In this document: one piece after another, positions 9,242-17,525 of the stretch
Position numbering within the stretch: the first letter of the stretch is position 1
Layout: each line of letters opens with the position of its first letter
From: Chryseobacterium bernardetii
Lineage (GTDB): Bacteria; Bacteroidota; Bacteroidia; Flavobacteriales; Weeksellaceae
Direction: 5' to 3'
Assembly (NCBI RefSeq): GCF_003815975.1
Contig: NZ_CP033932.1
Coordinates: 2,771,501 to 2,835,500, forward strand
Length of the DNA stretch: 64,000 bases
The notes under the pieces: generated by a model
What the model saw: the letters and a program-made list of their open reading frames with translations, nothing else
Databases searched by the model: none
Told to the model about the DNA's origin: nothing
Position numbers and translations under genes: made by a program

Positions 9242-9700
9242 ATGATCGTCATCAATAACTTTAATGAGTATAAGTCTTTCGAAGGTCAAATGATCGGAAC
9301 TTCAGAATGGCATCTTATAGATCAGGATCAGATCAACCGATTTGCGGATGCCACATTGGATTACCAGTGGATTCATACCGATACGGTAAGAGCAGAAAAT
9401 GAAGGACCCTTTAAGTCTACGATAGCTCACGGTTATCTGTTGCTATCCCTAATTCCCTATCTATGGAAGCAGATTGCTGATGTGAAAAATGTAAAGATGG
9501 AAATCAATTATGGAATAGAAAATTTCAGGTTTGAACAAGCTGTGCCGGTAAATAATGAGGTCAGGCTGCAGGCTACTGTCAAATCAGTGACTAATCTTAA
9601 AGGAACCGTAAAAGTAATTGTTCAGGCAAAATTACTGATTAAGAATCAATTAAAGACCGCTTATACAGGAGATGTGATCTTTCTCTATCATTTTTTATGA
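9242..9700 (+). CDS. MaoC-like (R)-enoyl-CoA hydratase
   Basis: This 152-residue hot-dog fold protein has the family's hydratase signature: 'FADATLDYQWIHTD' supplies the catalytic Asp and His, followed by 'GPFKSTIAHGYLLLSL', the conserved helix-Gly segment. It is close to NodN/MaoC single-domain hydratases acting on short or medium (R)-3-hydroxyacyl-CoA. The gene ends 17 bases before the left end of an insertion sequence, so any former downstream partner has been displaced. Confidence 0.85.
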   Translation: MIVINNFNEYKSFEGQMIGTSEWHLIDQDQINRFADATLDYQWIHTDTVRAENEGPFKSTIAHGYLLLSLIPYLWKQIADVKNVKMEINYGIENFRFEQAVPVNNEVRLQATVKSVTNLKGTVKVIVQAKLLIKNQLKTAYTGDVIFLYHFL

Positions 9701-9741
9701 GGTACATAAAATAAAACCAAATCTGGGCTCAGTCTCAAAAG

Positions 9742-9772
9742 TTGGGGGGAATGTTAAGTAGTTTTATCTTTG
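9742..9772 (+). promoter_or_regulatory. Promoter of the IS transposase
   Basis: TTG (9742-9744) and TATCTTTG (9765-9772), separated by 20 bases, match the flavobacterial TTG / TAnnTTTG promoter. The -33 part sits inside the left inverted repeat. The expected start point is at or within a few bases of the ATG at 9777, so the transcript may be leaderless, which would keep expression low. Confidence 0.6.
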
Positions 9773-9776
9773 CATC

Positions 9777-10130
9777 ATGTTAAGCGATCACGACCTTCTT
9801 AAATTATTACTTCCGGAATTTTTAGTAGAGCACTTTGATATCCTCAAAGCAGAAACTCATGATGCAGAACTTCATATTTATTTTGAAGAAAGAAACAGTA
9901 TTCCCCATGAATTTAAAGAAAGGAGACTTGAATCCAAGGGCTTTTTACCTGAAATCATTGTAGATGATTATCCATTACGGGGTAAAATCGTAAAGCTCCA
10001 TGTTAAAAGAAGGAGATGGACAGATAAATCCTCCGGTGAGATCCTTCAGAGAGACTGGCAGCTTGTAGCGAAAGGCACACGGATGACAAAGGATTTGGCA
10101 GTCTTCTTAAAAAAAATTAGCAGACACTAA
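9777..10130 (+). CDS. IS transposase, N-terminal region
   Basis: This 117-residue protein corresponds to what is annotated elsewhere as the ISAon1-family transposase N-terminal region. It has a basic DNA-binding patch ('KLHVKRRRWTDKSSG'). The frame ends shortly after a run of eight A residues (10109-10116), and the downstream +1 frame continues coherently ('LADTKALPLKVIAEFFG'). The two parts therefore form one transposase joined by slippage or a frameshift at that run. Confidence 0.8.
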   Translation: MLSDHDLLKLLLPEFLVEHFDILKAETHDAELHIYFEERNSIPHEFKERRLESKGFLPEIIVDDYPLRGKIVKLHVKRRRWTDKSSGEILQRDWQLVAKGTRMTKDLAVFLKKISRH

Positions 10131-11088
10131 AGCTCTTCCCCTAAAAGTTATAGCAGAATTTTTCGGGATCAAAGGCAAGACCTTCCAGAGGCAATACAAG
10201 AATAATCTCAGCGAATATCATAGCTGGGAACAAAAACCGCACGCAGAGGACTGGATCATTTACCCTGAAAATGTCTCAGCCTCCTTATCTTTAGACGAAG
10301 TAGCATTATCTGATGGAGAACTTTATACCGTTCTTACCTCCAAAAAAGCAAAAGGGAGAAAAGGAAGTATTGTTGCTATGATAAAAGGTACCCAGAGTGA
10401 TTTTGTCATCACACATCTTTTGAAGATCAGCAGAAAACTTCGGATGAAGGTAAACGAAATTACATTGGATATGGCGGGTTCCATGAAGCGTATTGCCCAA
10501 CGCTGCTTTCCTGATGCAGTACAGGTTATTGATCGTTTTCATGTTCAGAAGCTGTCCATAGAGGCCCTTCAGGAGATCAGGATCAGGCATCGCTGGGAAG
10601 CCATTGAAATGGAAAACAATCCTTTTAACAGTCACTCAGCTGAAACAGAAGTTTTTGCAAATGGAGATACCCGGAAACAGCTCTTGGTAAGAAGCAGGTA
10701 TTTACTATATAAAAGCCGTGAGAAATGGACTCTGTCCCAGAAACAAAGAGCTTCGATCCTTTTTACCCAGTATCCTGATCTGGAACAGGCATATGAATTG
10801 ACTGATGGACTTAGAAAAATTTATAACCAGAATATTTCGAAATCTGTAGCCATGACTAAACTGGCCCATTGGTTTAGAAATGTGGAAGAAGCAGAGTTTA
10901 AATCTTTTTCTACCTTAAGAAAAACAATAATGAATCATTATAGAAATATTCTCAACTACTTTGATCAAAGAAGCACCAATGCTGCTGCTGAATCTTTCAA
11001 TGCGAAAATAAAAAACTTCAGAATGCAGCTCAGAGGAGTAAAAGACAGAACCTTTTTTATCTTCAGATTAGCTAAACTTTTTGCCTAG
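10111..11088 (+). CDS. IS transposase, DDE catalytic region (ISL3-like)
   Basis: The frame opens at 10111, just inside the A8 tract, after a stop at 10108; the first in-frame ATG is at 10378. It shows ISL3-type DDE landmarks: 'SLDEVALSDGELYTVL' (first Asp), 'EITLDMAGSMKRI', 'VIDRFHVQKL' and 'STNAAAESFNAKIKNFR' (Glu). Starting at 10378 would lose the first catalytic Asp, so the fused product is the likely active form. The sequence after the shift is undamaged to the stop, which suggests an active or recently active element. Confidence 0.8.
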   Translation, partial: KKLADTKALPLKVIAEFFGIKGKTFQRQYKNNLSEYHSWEQKPHAEDWIIYPENVSASLSLDEVALSDGELYTVLTSKKAKGRKGSIVAMIKGTQSDFVITHLLKISRKLRMKVNEITLDMAGSMKRIAQRCFPDAVQVIDRFHVQKLSIEALQEIRIRHRWEAIEMENNPFNSHSAETEVFANGDTRKQLLVRSRYLLYKSREKWTLSQKQRASILFTQYPDLEQAYELTDGLRKIYNQNISKSVAMTKLAHWFRNVEEAEFKSFSTLRKTIMNHYRNILNYFDQRSTNAAAESFNAKIKNFRMQLRGVKDRTFFIFRLAKLFA

Positions 11089-11160
11089 CCCCCAACTTTT
11101 GCGCTTGATCCCAAATCTGTATAATGGATTGAGTAAATAATTCATTTATAAATTTAAAAA

Positions 11161-11206
11161 CCTCTGAAAATCAAATGATTTCAGAGGTTTTTTGTACCCA
11201 GGACCG
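11161..11206. repeat. attL: duplicated tRNA-Leu 3' end with terminator hairpin
   Basis: TTTTTGTACCCAGGACCG at 11189-11206 is identical to 28690-28707, which contains the 3' end of tRNA-Leu. The similarity extends left through a terminator hairpin (11161-11187), with base-pair-preserving differences from the copy at 28664-28689. This marks the left junction of the integrated element. Confidence 0.85.
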
Positions 11207-11330
11207 AACTACAATTTATTTTTCGTTAATTTTTCTATTCTTAAACTCTTTATATATCAGTACATTTGGGATATGTGGAATTTTGAAATATAATTTTGTC
11301 TGATCTTTCATTCACTTAATTTTAAAATAA

Positions 11331-11352
11331 ACCACCTTTTTAGCCACCCTTT
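11331..11352. repeat. Candidate integrase arm-site repeats, left
   Basis: Two CCACC-containing repeats lie 12 bases apart (11332 and 11344) in 'ACCACCTTTTT AGCCACCCTTTT'. The same motif, period and orientation recur at the right end (28631 and 28643). Paired arm-type sites flanking an element are typical for tyrosine integrases. Confidence 0.5.
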
Positions 11353-11379
11353 TATTTATTTAATGCAATTTGAATTGTA

Positions 11380-12603
11380 ATGAAAGTAAGTTTTGAATTA
11401 AGAAAAGAGAAAATGAATGCAAATGGATTAATACCAATCCAGTTTGTTGTCAGAGCTGAAGGTTCCCGCATCAGAAAAAATATTGGGGCATCGGTTCTTG
11501 AAAAATATTGGGACGGATCCAGAGTAAAACCAAACTCTAAAAGAGAGCCAAGTAATAATTACCAGTTTATTAATGACAAATTGCAGAAAGCAGAAGAAAG
11601 AATTAATGATATTTTTTTCTTTTTCAGAGCCAATAAATTAGAATTTTCAAAAGAATTGTTTTTAAAAAAGTTTGAAAGTGAGGAAGAAGTGGCAAAAATA
11701 ACTTTCGATTTTTTCGAGTGTTTTAAAGAATTTGTAGAAGTTGGAAAACTTTCAAAAGCATATAATACAACTAAGGCTCAAAATACAGTCAAGAATTTTC
11801 TTCAGGATTTTCAGAAAGATAGAGACTATTTAATCGAATTTGATTCGCTAAACGATCACTTTTTTGAAGAGCTATCCAGATATTGTTTTATTGATAAGGA
11901 AATAAAGAATAATTATTTCGCAAAGATCGTTGCTGTCTTAAAAACAATGTTGCGATGGTCTATTAAGAAAGGTTATACAGATAATAGAAACTTTGAAGAT
12001 TTTAAAGCTTCAGAACATGATATTGATATTATTTATCTGACTTTTGAAGAACTGATGAAACTGTATGAATATGAGTTTAAGACAGACAGATTAAATCATG
12101 TGAAAGATTTTTACTGTATGGGTTGCTTTACAGGATTAAGATTTTCTGATCTTTCAAAACTTCACCTGGCGAATATCTCGAATGAACATATCATGTTGTC
12201 TTTACAGAAGACCAAAACACAAAACCACGCTATTAAGCTTAATAAATATGCAAAGGCAATTTTAGAGAAATATAAAGGAACAATATACGAACCGTTACCA
12301 ATTATTTCTTCTCAAAAATTTAATGACTATATCAAAGAATGTTGTGAGCTGGCTGAAATAGATACTTTAACAACAATAAATTGGTTTGTAGGTACAAAGA
12401 AAGTTTCAAAGACAGTTCCAAAATATGAACTTATTACAAGTCATACAGCTAGGAAAACATTTATAACCAATTCTCTCCTGCTGGGCATGGAGCCAAAAGC
12501 AATCAAGAAAATAGCTAACATTAAAAAAGATGCTGTTTTGGATAAATATATGAAAGTTACTGAAGCGTTTACGGATAATCAAATGGATAAAGCATGGAAT
12601 TAA
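11380..12603 (+). CDS. int: Tyrosine recombinase / site-specific integrase
   Basis: This 407-residue protein has the Bacteroidetes integrase layout: N-terminal arm-binding domain (1-95), SAM-like core-binding domain (about 105-205) and catalytic domain. Catalytic residues are visible: Arg254 in 'CFTGLRFSDLSKL', His355 and Arg358 in 'SHTARKTF', and Tyr390 in 'DKYMKV'. It lies directly inside attL and should drive integration into, and excision from, the tRNA-Leu 3' end. Its last 10 bases overlap the next gene's start. Confidence 0.95.
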   Translation: MKVSFELRKEKMNANGLIPIQFVVRAEGSRIRKNIGASVLEKYWDGSRVKPNSKREPSNNYQFINDKLQKAEERINDIFFFFRANKLEFSKELFLKKFESEEEVAKITFDFFECFKEFVEVGKLSKAYNTTKAQNTVKNFLQDFQKDRDYLIEFDSLNDHFFEELSRYCFIDKEIKNNYFAKIVAVLKTMLRWSIKKGYTDNRNFEDFKASEHDIDIIYLTFEELMKLYEYEFKTDRLNHVKDFYCMGCFTGLRFSDLSKLHLANISNEHIMLSLQKTKTQNHAIKLNKYAKAILEKYKGTIYEPLPIISSQKFNDYIKECCELAEIDTLTTINWFVGTKKVSKTVPKYELITSHTARKTFITNSLLLGMEPKAIKKIANIKKDAVLDKYMKVTEAFTDNQMDKAWN

Positions 12604-13910
12604 TAATAAACAATTGGAAGTTATTTTTACTAGTCATAGGATTAATGGGTATTATGCTCCTTATTGGATTTAAGATATTTATTTACAGTATGGATAAACA
12701 TTTTCATCATGAAATGACATGGGTTTTACAAAAAACCGTATTTAGATCTTATTTAATTCCCATTATGCTTTTATATGCATTTATAATACTTTATATATTT
12801 ATTTGTTTATCGCTTATTTATGATAATGAATTAAAATATTTAGGATATATATGTTTAGGTATAACAATTTTTTTGTTAGTGAAAATGTATAAGGTGACTA
12901 AGAATAATAAATTAAGTATAAAAGAAAATTTTGAATTTCAGAAATATACTACCAAAGTCTCTTATTATAATAATCAATCTCAAGAATATAAAGTAAAATG
13001 CTACAATTCAATTATTGACAGAATAAAGAGGATAACTTTTAATACTATTGATAATGATGAATATAACAGAATTCTAATAAATGATTATTTATTAAATATT
13101 GAAAATTTAATATCATTTGAATACTTTGATGCTAAACTATATAATTCAATTTCAGACCATACTACAGGGGTACTGTTTTACTCAAAATTTAACAGAAATT
13201 TATTAGAAATACTAAGTCGTATTAACAAGATTACAAATGGACTAGAATCTATTGACCGTAATTACAAAGATATAATTTCTATATTTCTAAATATTAAATT
13301 GCTAAGGTTTGATGATAATCAAGGGTTACATTATGATATTAATCTTATTGATTTGGAGGTTGAGAGACTTTTAAATACTGAATATGATGATTTAAATGTT
13401 GAAAAGGGTTTAGCTGTTGTTAATAATTCGCTAGAAAATATTCAAATGGTACTTGAGAATAATTATCATACTATATCAACAAATAACAATATTTTGGTTA
13501 TGCTGGAAGAAACAGTTGCTGAAATACAAAAAACAATACAGTCCCCAATTAACTATAAGACTTATAAATTAGGGGAAAAATTTCTGATCAAAGATATTAT
13601 TACAACTTTAATTAATTCTTTTATAATAACTCAAAAAATAGAACTTCTTCCAGAAAATAGGAAAGATATTGAAAAGTTTGTAAAAGATAGGTTTAGAAAT
13701 CATTCCAATAAACAACCTGCAAGAATAGCAAAATATATAAATAAGGGATTTTTTATTGAAAATAGAGATGAATTCTATATTGCTATATCAAAATTAATAA
13801 CAAAATTTGATCTACAGAAAGCGCTACTAGCAAATATTATTTTTGACGAATTTCCGGAGATGGGATATGAAGTTAATACTATTAAAGAAAAGATAAGTAA
13901 TAATAATTAA
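12594..13910 (+). CDS. Membrane-anchored protein of unknown function
   Basis: This 438-residue, very AT-rich protein has three hydrophobic helices near the N-terminus (about residues 8-28, 52-74, 81-97), then a long soluble, mostly helical cytoplasmic part with many Asn/Ile/Lys residues. It overlaps the integrase stop by 10 bases, implying co-expression. No nuclease, ATPase or toxin motif is visible. Position between integrase and excisionase is where such elements often carry accessory, including defence or entry-exclusion, genes; no function is assigned. Confidence 0.7.
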   Translation: MELIINNWKLFLLVIGLMGIMLLIGFKIFIYSMDKHFHHEMTWVLQKTVFRSYLIPIMLLYAFIILYIFICLSLIYDNELKYLGYICLGITIFLLVKMYKVTKNNKLSIKENFEFQKYTTKVSYYNNQSQEYKVKCYNSIIDRIKRITFNTIDNDEYNRILINDYLLNIENLISFEYFDAKLYNSISDHTTGVLFYSKFNRNLLEILSRINKITNGLESIDRNYKDIISIFLNIKLLRFDDNQGLHYDINLIDLEVERLLNTEYDDLNVEKGLAVVNNSLENIQMVLENNYHTISTNNNILVMLEETVAEIQKTIQSPINYKTYKLGEKFLIKDIITTLINSFIITQKIELLPENRKDIEKFVKDRFRNHSNKQPARIAKYINKGFFIENRDEFYIAISKLITKFDLQKALLANIIFDEFPEMGYEVNTIKEKISNNN

Positions 13911-14070
13911 AAATTTAAAAATAGATTTTCTATTTTTAAATTTTTAATTTTATTTTATTGATTAATAGTGTGTTATGTGCTAATATAGATATCTTAAAAT
14001 AGTCGAATGAATTTTTATAAATCTTTGTAATGCAATTAAAGATAGTTGCATTTAACTAAAATTTATAAAA

Positions 14071-14349
14071 ATGTCAGTACAACTTTATTCACATTCTAAG
14101 AATGATTTAGAAAAAGCAGTTGAGATTATTCTCAACAAAGCCCAAGGTTTCATTGTACCTTCAAAAAACGAAGAAAACCAACCCGAAGACCTCATATCTC
14201 AAACCGAGGCTTCAAAATACCTACATGTTTCTATCCCTACAATCATAGACTGGAGAAAAAATAAGAGTCTTCCTTACTATAATTTCAGTGGACGTTTTTA
14301 TTATTCTAAAAAAGAGCTTCTGGAATACGGTAGAAGAAATCGTAAATAA
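14071..14349 (+). CDS. Excisionase-like helix-turn-helix protein
   Basis: This 92-residue protein has a MerR-like winged helix typical of the excisionase family (HTH_17) at about residues 46-90: 'QTEASKYLHVSIPTIIDWRK' then 'YYNFSGRFYYSKKELLEY'. Such proteins in Bacteroidetes elements bend att DNA for excision or regulate the mobilisation genes. A 160-base gap precedes it, so it starts a new unit. Confidence 0.85.
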   Translation: MSVQLYSHSKNDLEKAVEIILNKAQGFIVPSKNEENQPEDLISQTEASKYLHVSIPTIIDWRKNKSLPYYNFSGRFYYSKKELLEYGRRNRK

Positions 14350-14360
14350 TCAGACTTGTA

Positions 14361-14597
14361 ATGAACGAATTACACGAGTTGATTAAAAAGCTAGATTCTC
14401 TCCCTAATAATACAGCTAGAAAAGTTTTTTTGAATTCCATTCAAAGAGACCCGGAACTGCCAAGACATCATCCTAAGAGATTAGCTTGTAATATTCTGGT
14501 TCAGGACAATTTTGTGGAAAAATACTATAGAATAAATTTTAACGAAATGTTGAAGATAATTTTTTCAAAAGTAGTTTCAATATTTCAAAAAGATTAA
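14361..14597 (+). CDS. Small hypothetical protein
   Basis: This 78-residue protein is encoded 11 bases after the excisionase-like gene and 13 bases before the Rep gene on the same strand, so it is probably part of that operon. It is helical and mildly basic ('NELHELIKKLDSLPNN'), with no recognised domain. A regulatory role in copy control is possible but unsupported. Confidence 0.6.
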   Translation: MNELHELIKKLDSLPNNTARKVFLNSIQRDPELPRHHPKRLACNILVQDNFVEKYYRINFNEMLKIIFSKVVSIFQKD

Positions 14598-14610
14598 TGG
14601 AATTTAAAAA

Positions 14611-15708
14611 ATGGTACATATGATTTCCAATCAAAATAAGAAAATTATTAGGAAAAATTATAACGATATTGAGAAAGCTGAGTTTATAAGGATAAGTAAC
14701 CAATTTGCCGATGACTTTTTGTTCCAGGATAATAAAGCAACGGATATACCCATAAATGCCTTAAGAATTATTTTCAACATAATCTCGATTCTTAGAAATG
14801 ATCAGTTTATGCCTGAAAAGCAGGTGAGACAACTTGCTCTTTTTGATGAAGAATTCGAAACTGAAAATAATGTTTTTATCTCAATGAAAATTAGAAATAA
14901 AAGGATTTCAGAAAAAAGATCTAGTAAACAAATTGTTGAAGCATATGAATATCTTACAAAGTTCAGAATGGGTTGGTATACTTCAAAGAATATGGCAGGT
15001 AAGGATATCAAAACCTTTGGAGGGCTTATCTCTTTACCTACCTATGAAGAAAGAGGATATACATCTTTTTTAATAAGTAGTTTTTGGCTTAAAAAATTGA
15101 TTGTCTTAACTGAATATAATCATATAATGTATGAATTGGTTTATAAAATAAGAAATAACAAACACGTTTTGTTTGCAATATGGTTATCGAAGATTCCTGA
15201 GAACGGTACGACTTTGAAACTTTCAACTTTTAATCAGAAGTTTAATCTTAATTATAAAAATTCAAATGATTTCTGTATTAAGTTTTTGAGGCCAATTAGA
15301 TTAAACCTCAATAAATTAAATCATTTATCATTCAATTATAAATACGAACATGATGCAATTTCAATTATTCCGTATTTAAATAAGAATATTGAAGAAGGAC
15401 TCTTAACAGAGAAGGCTAATGATGTTAGGCTTATAAATCGCAGAATAAGATATTTTAGACAGCGGTATTATTTAGAAAATGTTGACTTAACCAGATTCAT
15501 GTATAGTTATTCCAATATTTTAAAAATAAGGCTTCAGATTGAAGAAGCTTACAAAAGATTTATTAAAGAAAATAGGATTAGAGGAAAAACTTCTACCAAT
15601 ATTAAAGGAATCTATTTTCTTCAGAAATTACAAGAATTTCTTATTGAAGTTTACCGGGAATCAGAAACCGGAAAAAGATATCCGGATGCATATCCAGTCA
15701 TTATATAG
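14611..15708 (+). CDS. rep: RepB-like replication initiator (Rep_3 type)
   Basis: This 365-residue protein has the tandem winged-helix layout of plasmid Rep_3 initiators: an N-terminal half ending in 'YEYLTKFRMGWYTSKNM' and a second half with 'ISSFWLKKLIVLTEYN' and 'LSTFNQKFNLNYKNSNDFCIK'. Its identity is strongly supported by eight iterons that begin two bases after its stop codon, the usual target of such proteins. It implies that the excised circle can replicate as a plasmid. A second in-frame ATG lies at 14620. Confidence 0.8.
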   Translation: MVHMISNQNKKIIRKNYNDIEKAEFIRISNQFADDFLFQDNKATDIPINALRIIFNIISILRNDQFMPEKQVRQLALFDEEFETENNVFISMKIRNKRISEKRSSKQIVEAYEYLTKFRMGWYTSKNMAGKDIKTFGGLISLPTYEERGYTSFLISSFWLKKLIVLTEYNHIMYELVYKIRNNKHVLFAIWLSKIPENGTTLKLSTFNQKFNLNYKNSNDFCIKFLRPIRLNLNKLNHLSFNYKYEHDAISIIPYLNKNIEEGLLTEKANDVRLINRRIRYFRQRYYLENVDLTRFMYSYSNILKIRLQIEEAYKRFIKENRIRGKTSTNIKGIYFLQKLQEFLIEVYRESETGKRYPDAYPVII

Positions 15709-15709
15709 T

Positions 15710-15992
15710 TTGCGGTATTGCACTCCTGTGTTTGCGGTATTGCGCTCTCTCCAATTGCGGTATTGCACTCTCTGAAGTTAAGAAAATGTTAAAATTTTAG
15801 TTTTTACCGTCACGTTTGCGGTATTGCGCTCTTTTCTACATCAAATTTTTAGCTGAAAAGCAGCAATTAGGAAAAATCTTGGTGAATTCACCAATTGTTT
15901 GCGGTATTGCGCTCGGACATAATTGATGTTTTTGCGGTATTGCACTCTTGTTTTTGCGGTATTGCGCTCCTGTCAATTGCGGTATTGCACTC
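15710..15992 (+). repeat. Iteron array, putative vegetative origin of the element
   Basis: Eight direct copies of TTGCGGTATTGCRCTC start at 15710, 15732, 15755, 15816, 15899, 15932, 15954 and 15977. Two triplets have 22/23-base spacing (two helical turns) and two copies sit singly between them. The one variable base reads A,G,A / G / G / A,G,A, a mirror-symmetric order. An AT-rich stretch (15776-15812 and 15832-15890) separates the clusters. This is a textbook iteron origin for the adjacent Rep. Confidence 0.9.
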
Positions 15993-16112
15993 CTGTCATT
16001 TTAAACTCAAACGACCACCTGCAAAGGGTTTGCAGGAATTACTAAAATATATATTAAAAGTATTTAAAAGTTTTCTTTTTTATTAAAAGGAATTTTTGCT
16101 AATCAAAAAAAA

Positions 16113-16982
16113 ATGAAAAATTGTAAACAGATCAATTCTATACGATTGGAAGAAATCCTCTGTTCTCTTGGATGCTTTCCAAATAAAGAAAATGAAAATG
16201 AAGCCTGGTATCTAAATCCGTTTGGAAGCGAAACAAAAGCTTCTTTTAAATTAAATAAAAGGAAAAATCAGTGGTATTTATTTTCAGAAGGTGTTGGCGG
16301 AAACAACATCGATTTTTTAAAGAAGTATTATAATTATTCAATCAATGAAATTCTATCGTGGGCATCAGAGAAAAGTTTTTCTTCTTTTCATCAGCAGATG
16401 GAAAATGAGAAGCCAAATTATAACATTACTGAAGTTGCGGAAATTCAAAATTGGAACCTTAAAAAATATTTATTTGAAAGAGGTCTTACCCAGAGATCCT
16501 TCAAATTTTTAAAGGAGATAAAATTTACAATCAATAATAAAAAATTGTATGCTGTTGGATTTGAAAATTTATCCGGAGGATGGGAATTAAGAAATTCATT
16601 TTACAAAGGTTCACTTCTAAAAAAAGATATTTCCATAATTAAAAATGATAGCGATAGAATTGTTGTTTTTGAAGGTTTTTTTGATGCGCTTTCTTATATA
16701 GAACTTCAGGAAAACCTGAAAGAAGATATCTTGATCTTGAATTCAATTTCGATGTTAAATAAGGCAAAAAGTTATCTCCAAAACTACTCAGAAATTCTTC
16801 TTTTTTTAGATAATGATCTAGCCGGAAAGAAGACAAATGATGATCTGATATCTTCATTTCCTAATGCAATAGATTACAGTTTTCTGTATAATGATAATAA
16901 AGATTTCAATGAATTTTTGGTGGCTGTTAAGCGTGGATTTATCCAGCTAGATGAAGCTGGGCAGAGCCACTGCTTTATCTAG
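16113..16982 (+). CDS. Toprim-domain primase-like protein
   Basis: This 289-residue protein has an N-terminal DnaG zinc-domain-like fold without the full Cys/His set ('NPFGSETKASFKLNKRKNQW', 'SEGVGGNNIDFL') and a C-terminal Toprim domain: 'RIVVFEGFFDALSYIEL' (Glu) and 'ILLFLDNDLAGKKT' (D-x-D). Similar proteins precede the mobilisation genes in many Bacteroidetes elements and probably prime DNA during transfer or replication. The last codons run into a GC-rich stem-loop region, a candidate oriT. Missing zinc ligands suggest the N-domain is structural. Confidence 0.8.
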   Translation: MKNCKQINSIRLEEILCSLGCFPNKENENEAWYLNPFGSETKASFKLNKRKNQWYLFSEGVGGNNIDFLKKYYNYSINEILSWASEKSFSSFHQQMENEKPNYNITEVAEIQNWNLKKYLFERGLTQRSFKFLKEIKFTINNKKLYAVGFENLSGGWELRNSFYKGSLLKKDISIIKNDSDRIVVFEGFFDALSYIELQENLKEDILILNSISMLNKAKSYLQNYSEILLFLDNDLAGKKTNDDLISSFPNAIDYSFLYNDNKDFNEFLVAVKRGFIQLDEAGQSHCFI

Positions 16983-17009
16983 CCCCTTCGGGGAAAATGC
17001 TGCCCGTCA
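16956..17009. other. Candidate oriT / stem-loop region
   Basis: This is a GC-rich island in AT-rich DNA at the end of the primase-like gene. An inverted repeat GGGCAG (16959-16964) / CTGCCC (17000-17005) encloses a smaller hairpin CCCC-TTC-GGGG (16983-16993). It lies about 100 bases before the BtgA/BtgB relaxase genes, where transfer origins usually sit. Assignment rests on position and structure only. Confidence 0.45.
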
Positions 17010-17109
17010 ATAAATTACATTTTGAAAGCATTTTGAAACAATATATCGATGATATATAAATCTTTTGAAAAGCTTTATTCATCGAAGTAATTATATATAA
17101 ATCAATATA

Positions 17110-17514
17110 ATGGAACTCAATAAAAAGCCAAATACTACCATTGCAATTTCACAACAAGATCTAAAACGATTAGAGGGCTTCGTGAAAAAAAAAGGAATTT
17201 CAAAAAAAGATTTTATTACCATTTCTCTAGACTTTTTTGAGCGAACCGGTCTTGATCCAAGCAAACATGAATCACCAAAAGCAGAATTGGAAAAAGTACT
17301 TAAAAGGATAGACCAGGTAATTGCTTTTATTAAGACACAGGAAAAGGAAACTTTAAGGCCAAGTTTTGAAGCAATTGTATCGAGTGAGGAAAGAATAAAA
17401 AATGATCTTTCAAAGATTCTGAAAATAGAGCACTTCAATGACTTTATAAAAGGATTCAATGCCTTTGCGATGGAAACTAAAAATTCTCTGCAGTCAATCA
17501 ACCATAAGAATTAA
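17110..17514 (+). CDS. BfmA/BtgA-type mobilisation accessory protein
   Basis: This 134-residue protein has a ribbon-helix-helix-like N-terminus ('TTIAISQQDLKRLEGFVKKK', 'ISKKDFITISLDFFERTG') followed by a coiled-coil-like C-terminal part. This is the layout of BtgA/BfmA relaxosome proteins, which bind oriT and guide the relaxase. The relaxase gene follows after 11 bases. Confidence 0.85.
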   Translation: MELNKKPNTTIAISQQDLKRLEGFVKKKGISKKDFITISLDFFERTGLDPSKHESPKAELEKVLKRIDQVIAFIKTQEKETLRPSFEAIVSSEERIKNDLSKILKIEHFNDFIKGFNAFAMETKNSLQSINHKN

Positions 17515-17525
17515 GCTTAAGAAGA

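Larger units (their letters stand above)
9718..11119 (+). mobile_element. Insertion sequence, ISAon1/ISL3-like
   Basis: The element is about 1.40 kb, bounded by imperfect inverted repeats of 31 bases: left 9718-9748 and right 11089-11119, identical over the inner 13 bases (CAAAAGTTGGGGG read inward on each strand) and mismatched at seven outer positions. It carries one transposase split into two frames. No clear target duplication is visible in the flanks. It lies between the MaoC gene and the att site of the large mobile element. Confidence 0.8.

Noticed and set aside
15539..16086. Two small ORFs with repeated 'FAVLRS'-type phrases
   Set aside because: They are translations of the iteron repeats; no start context and they overlap rep or the origin.
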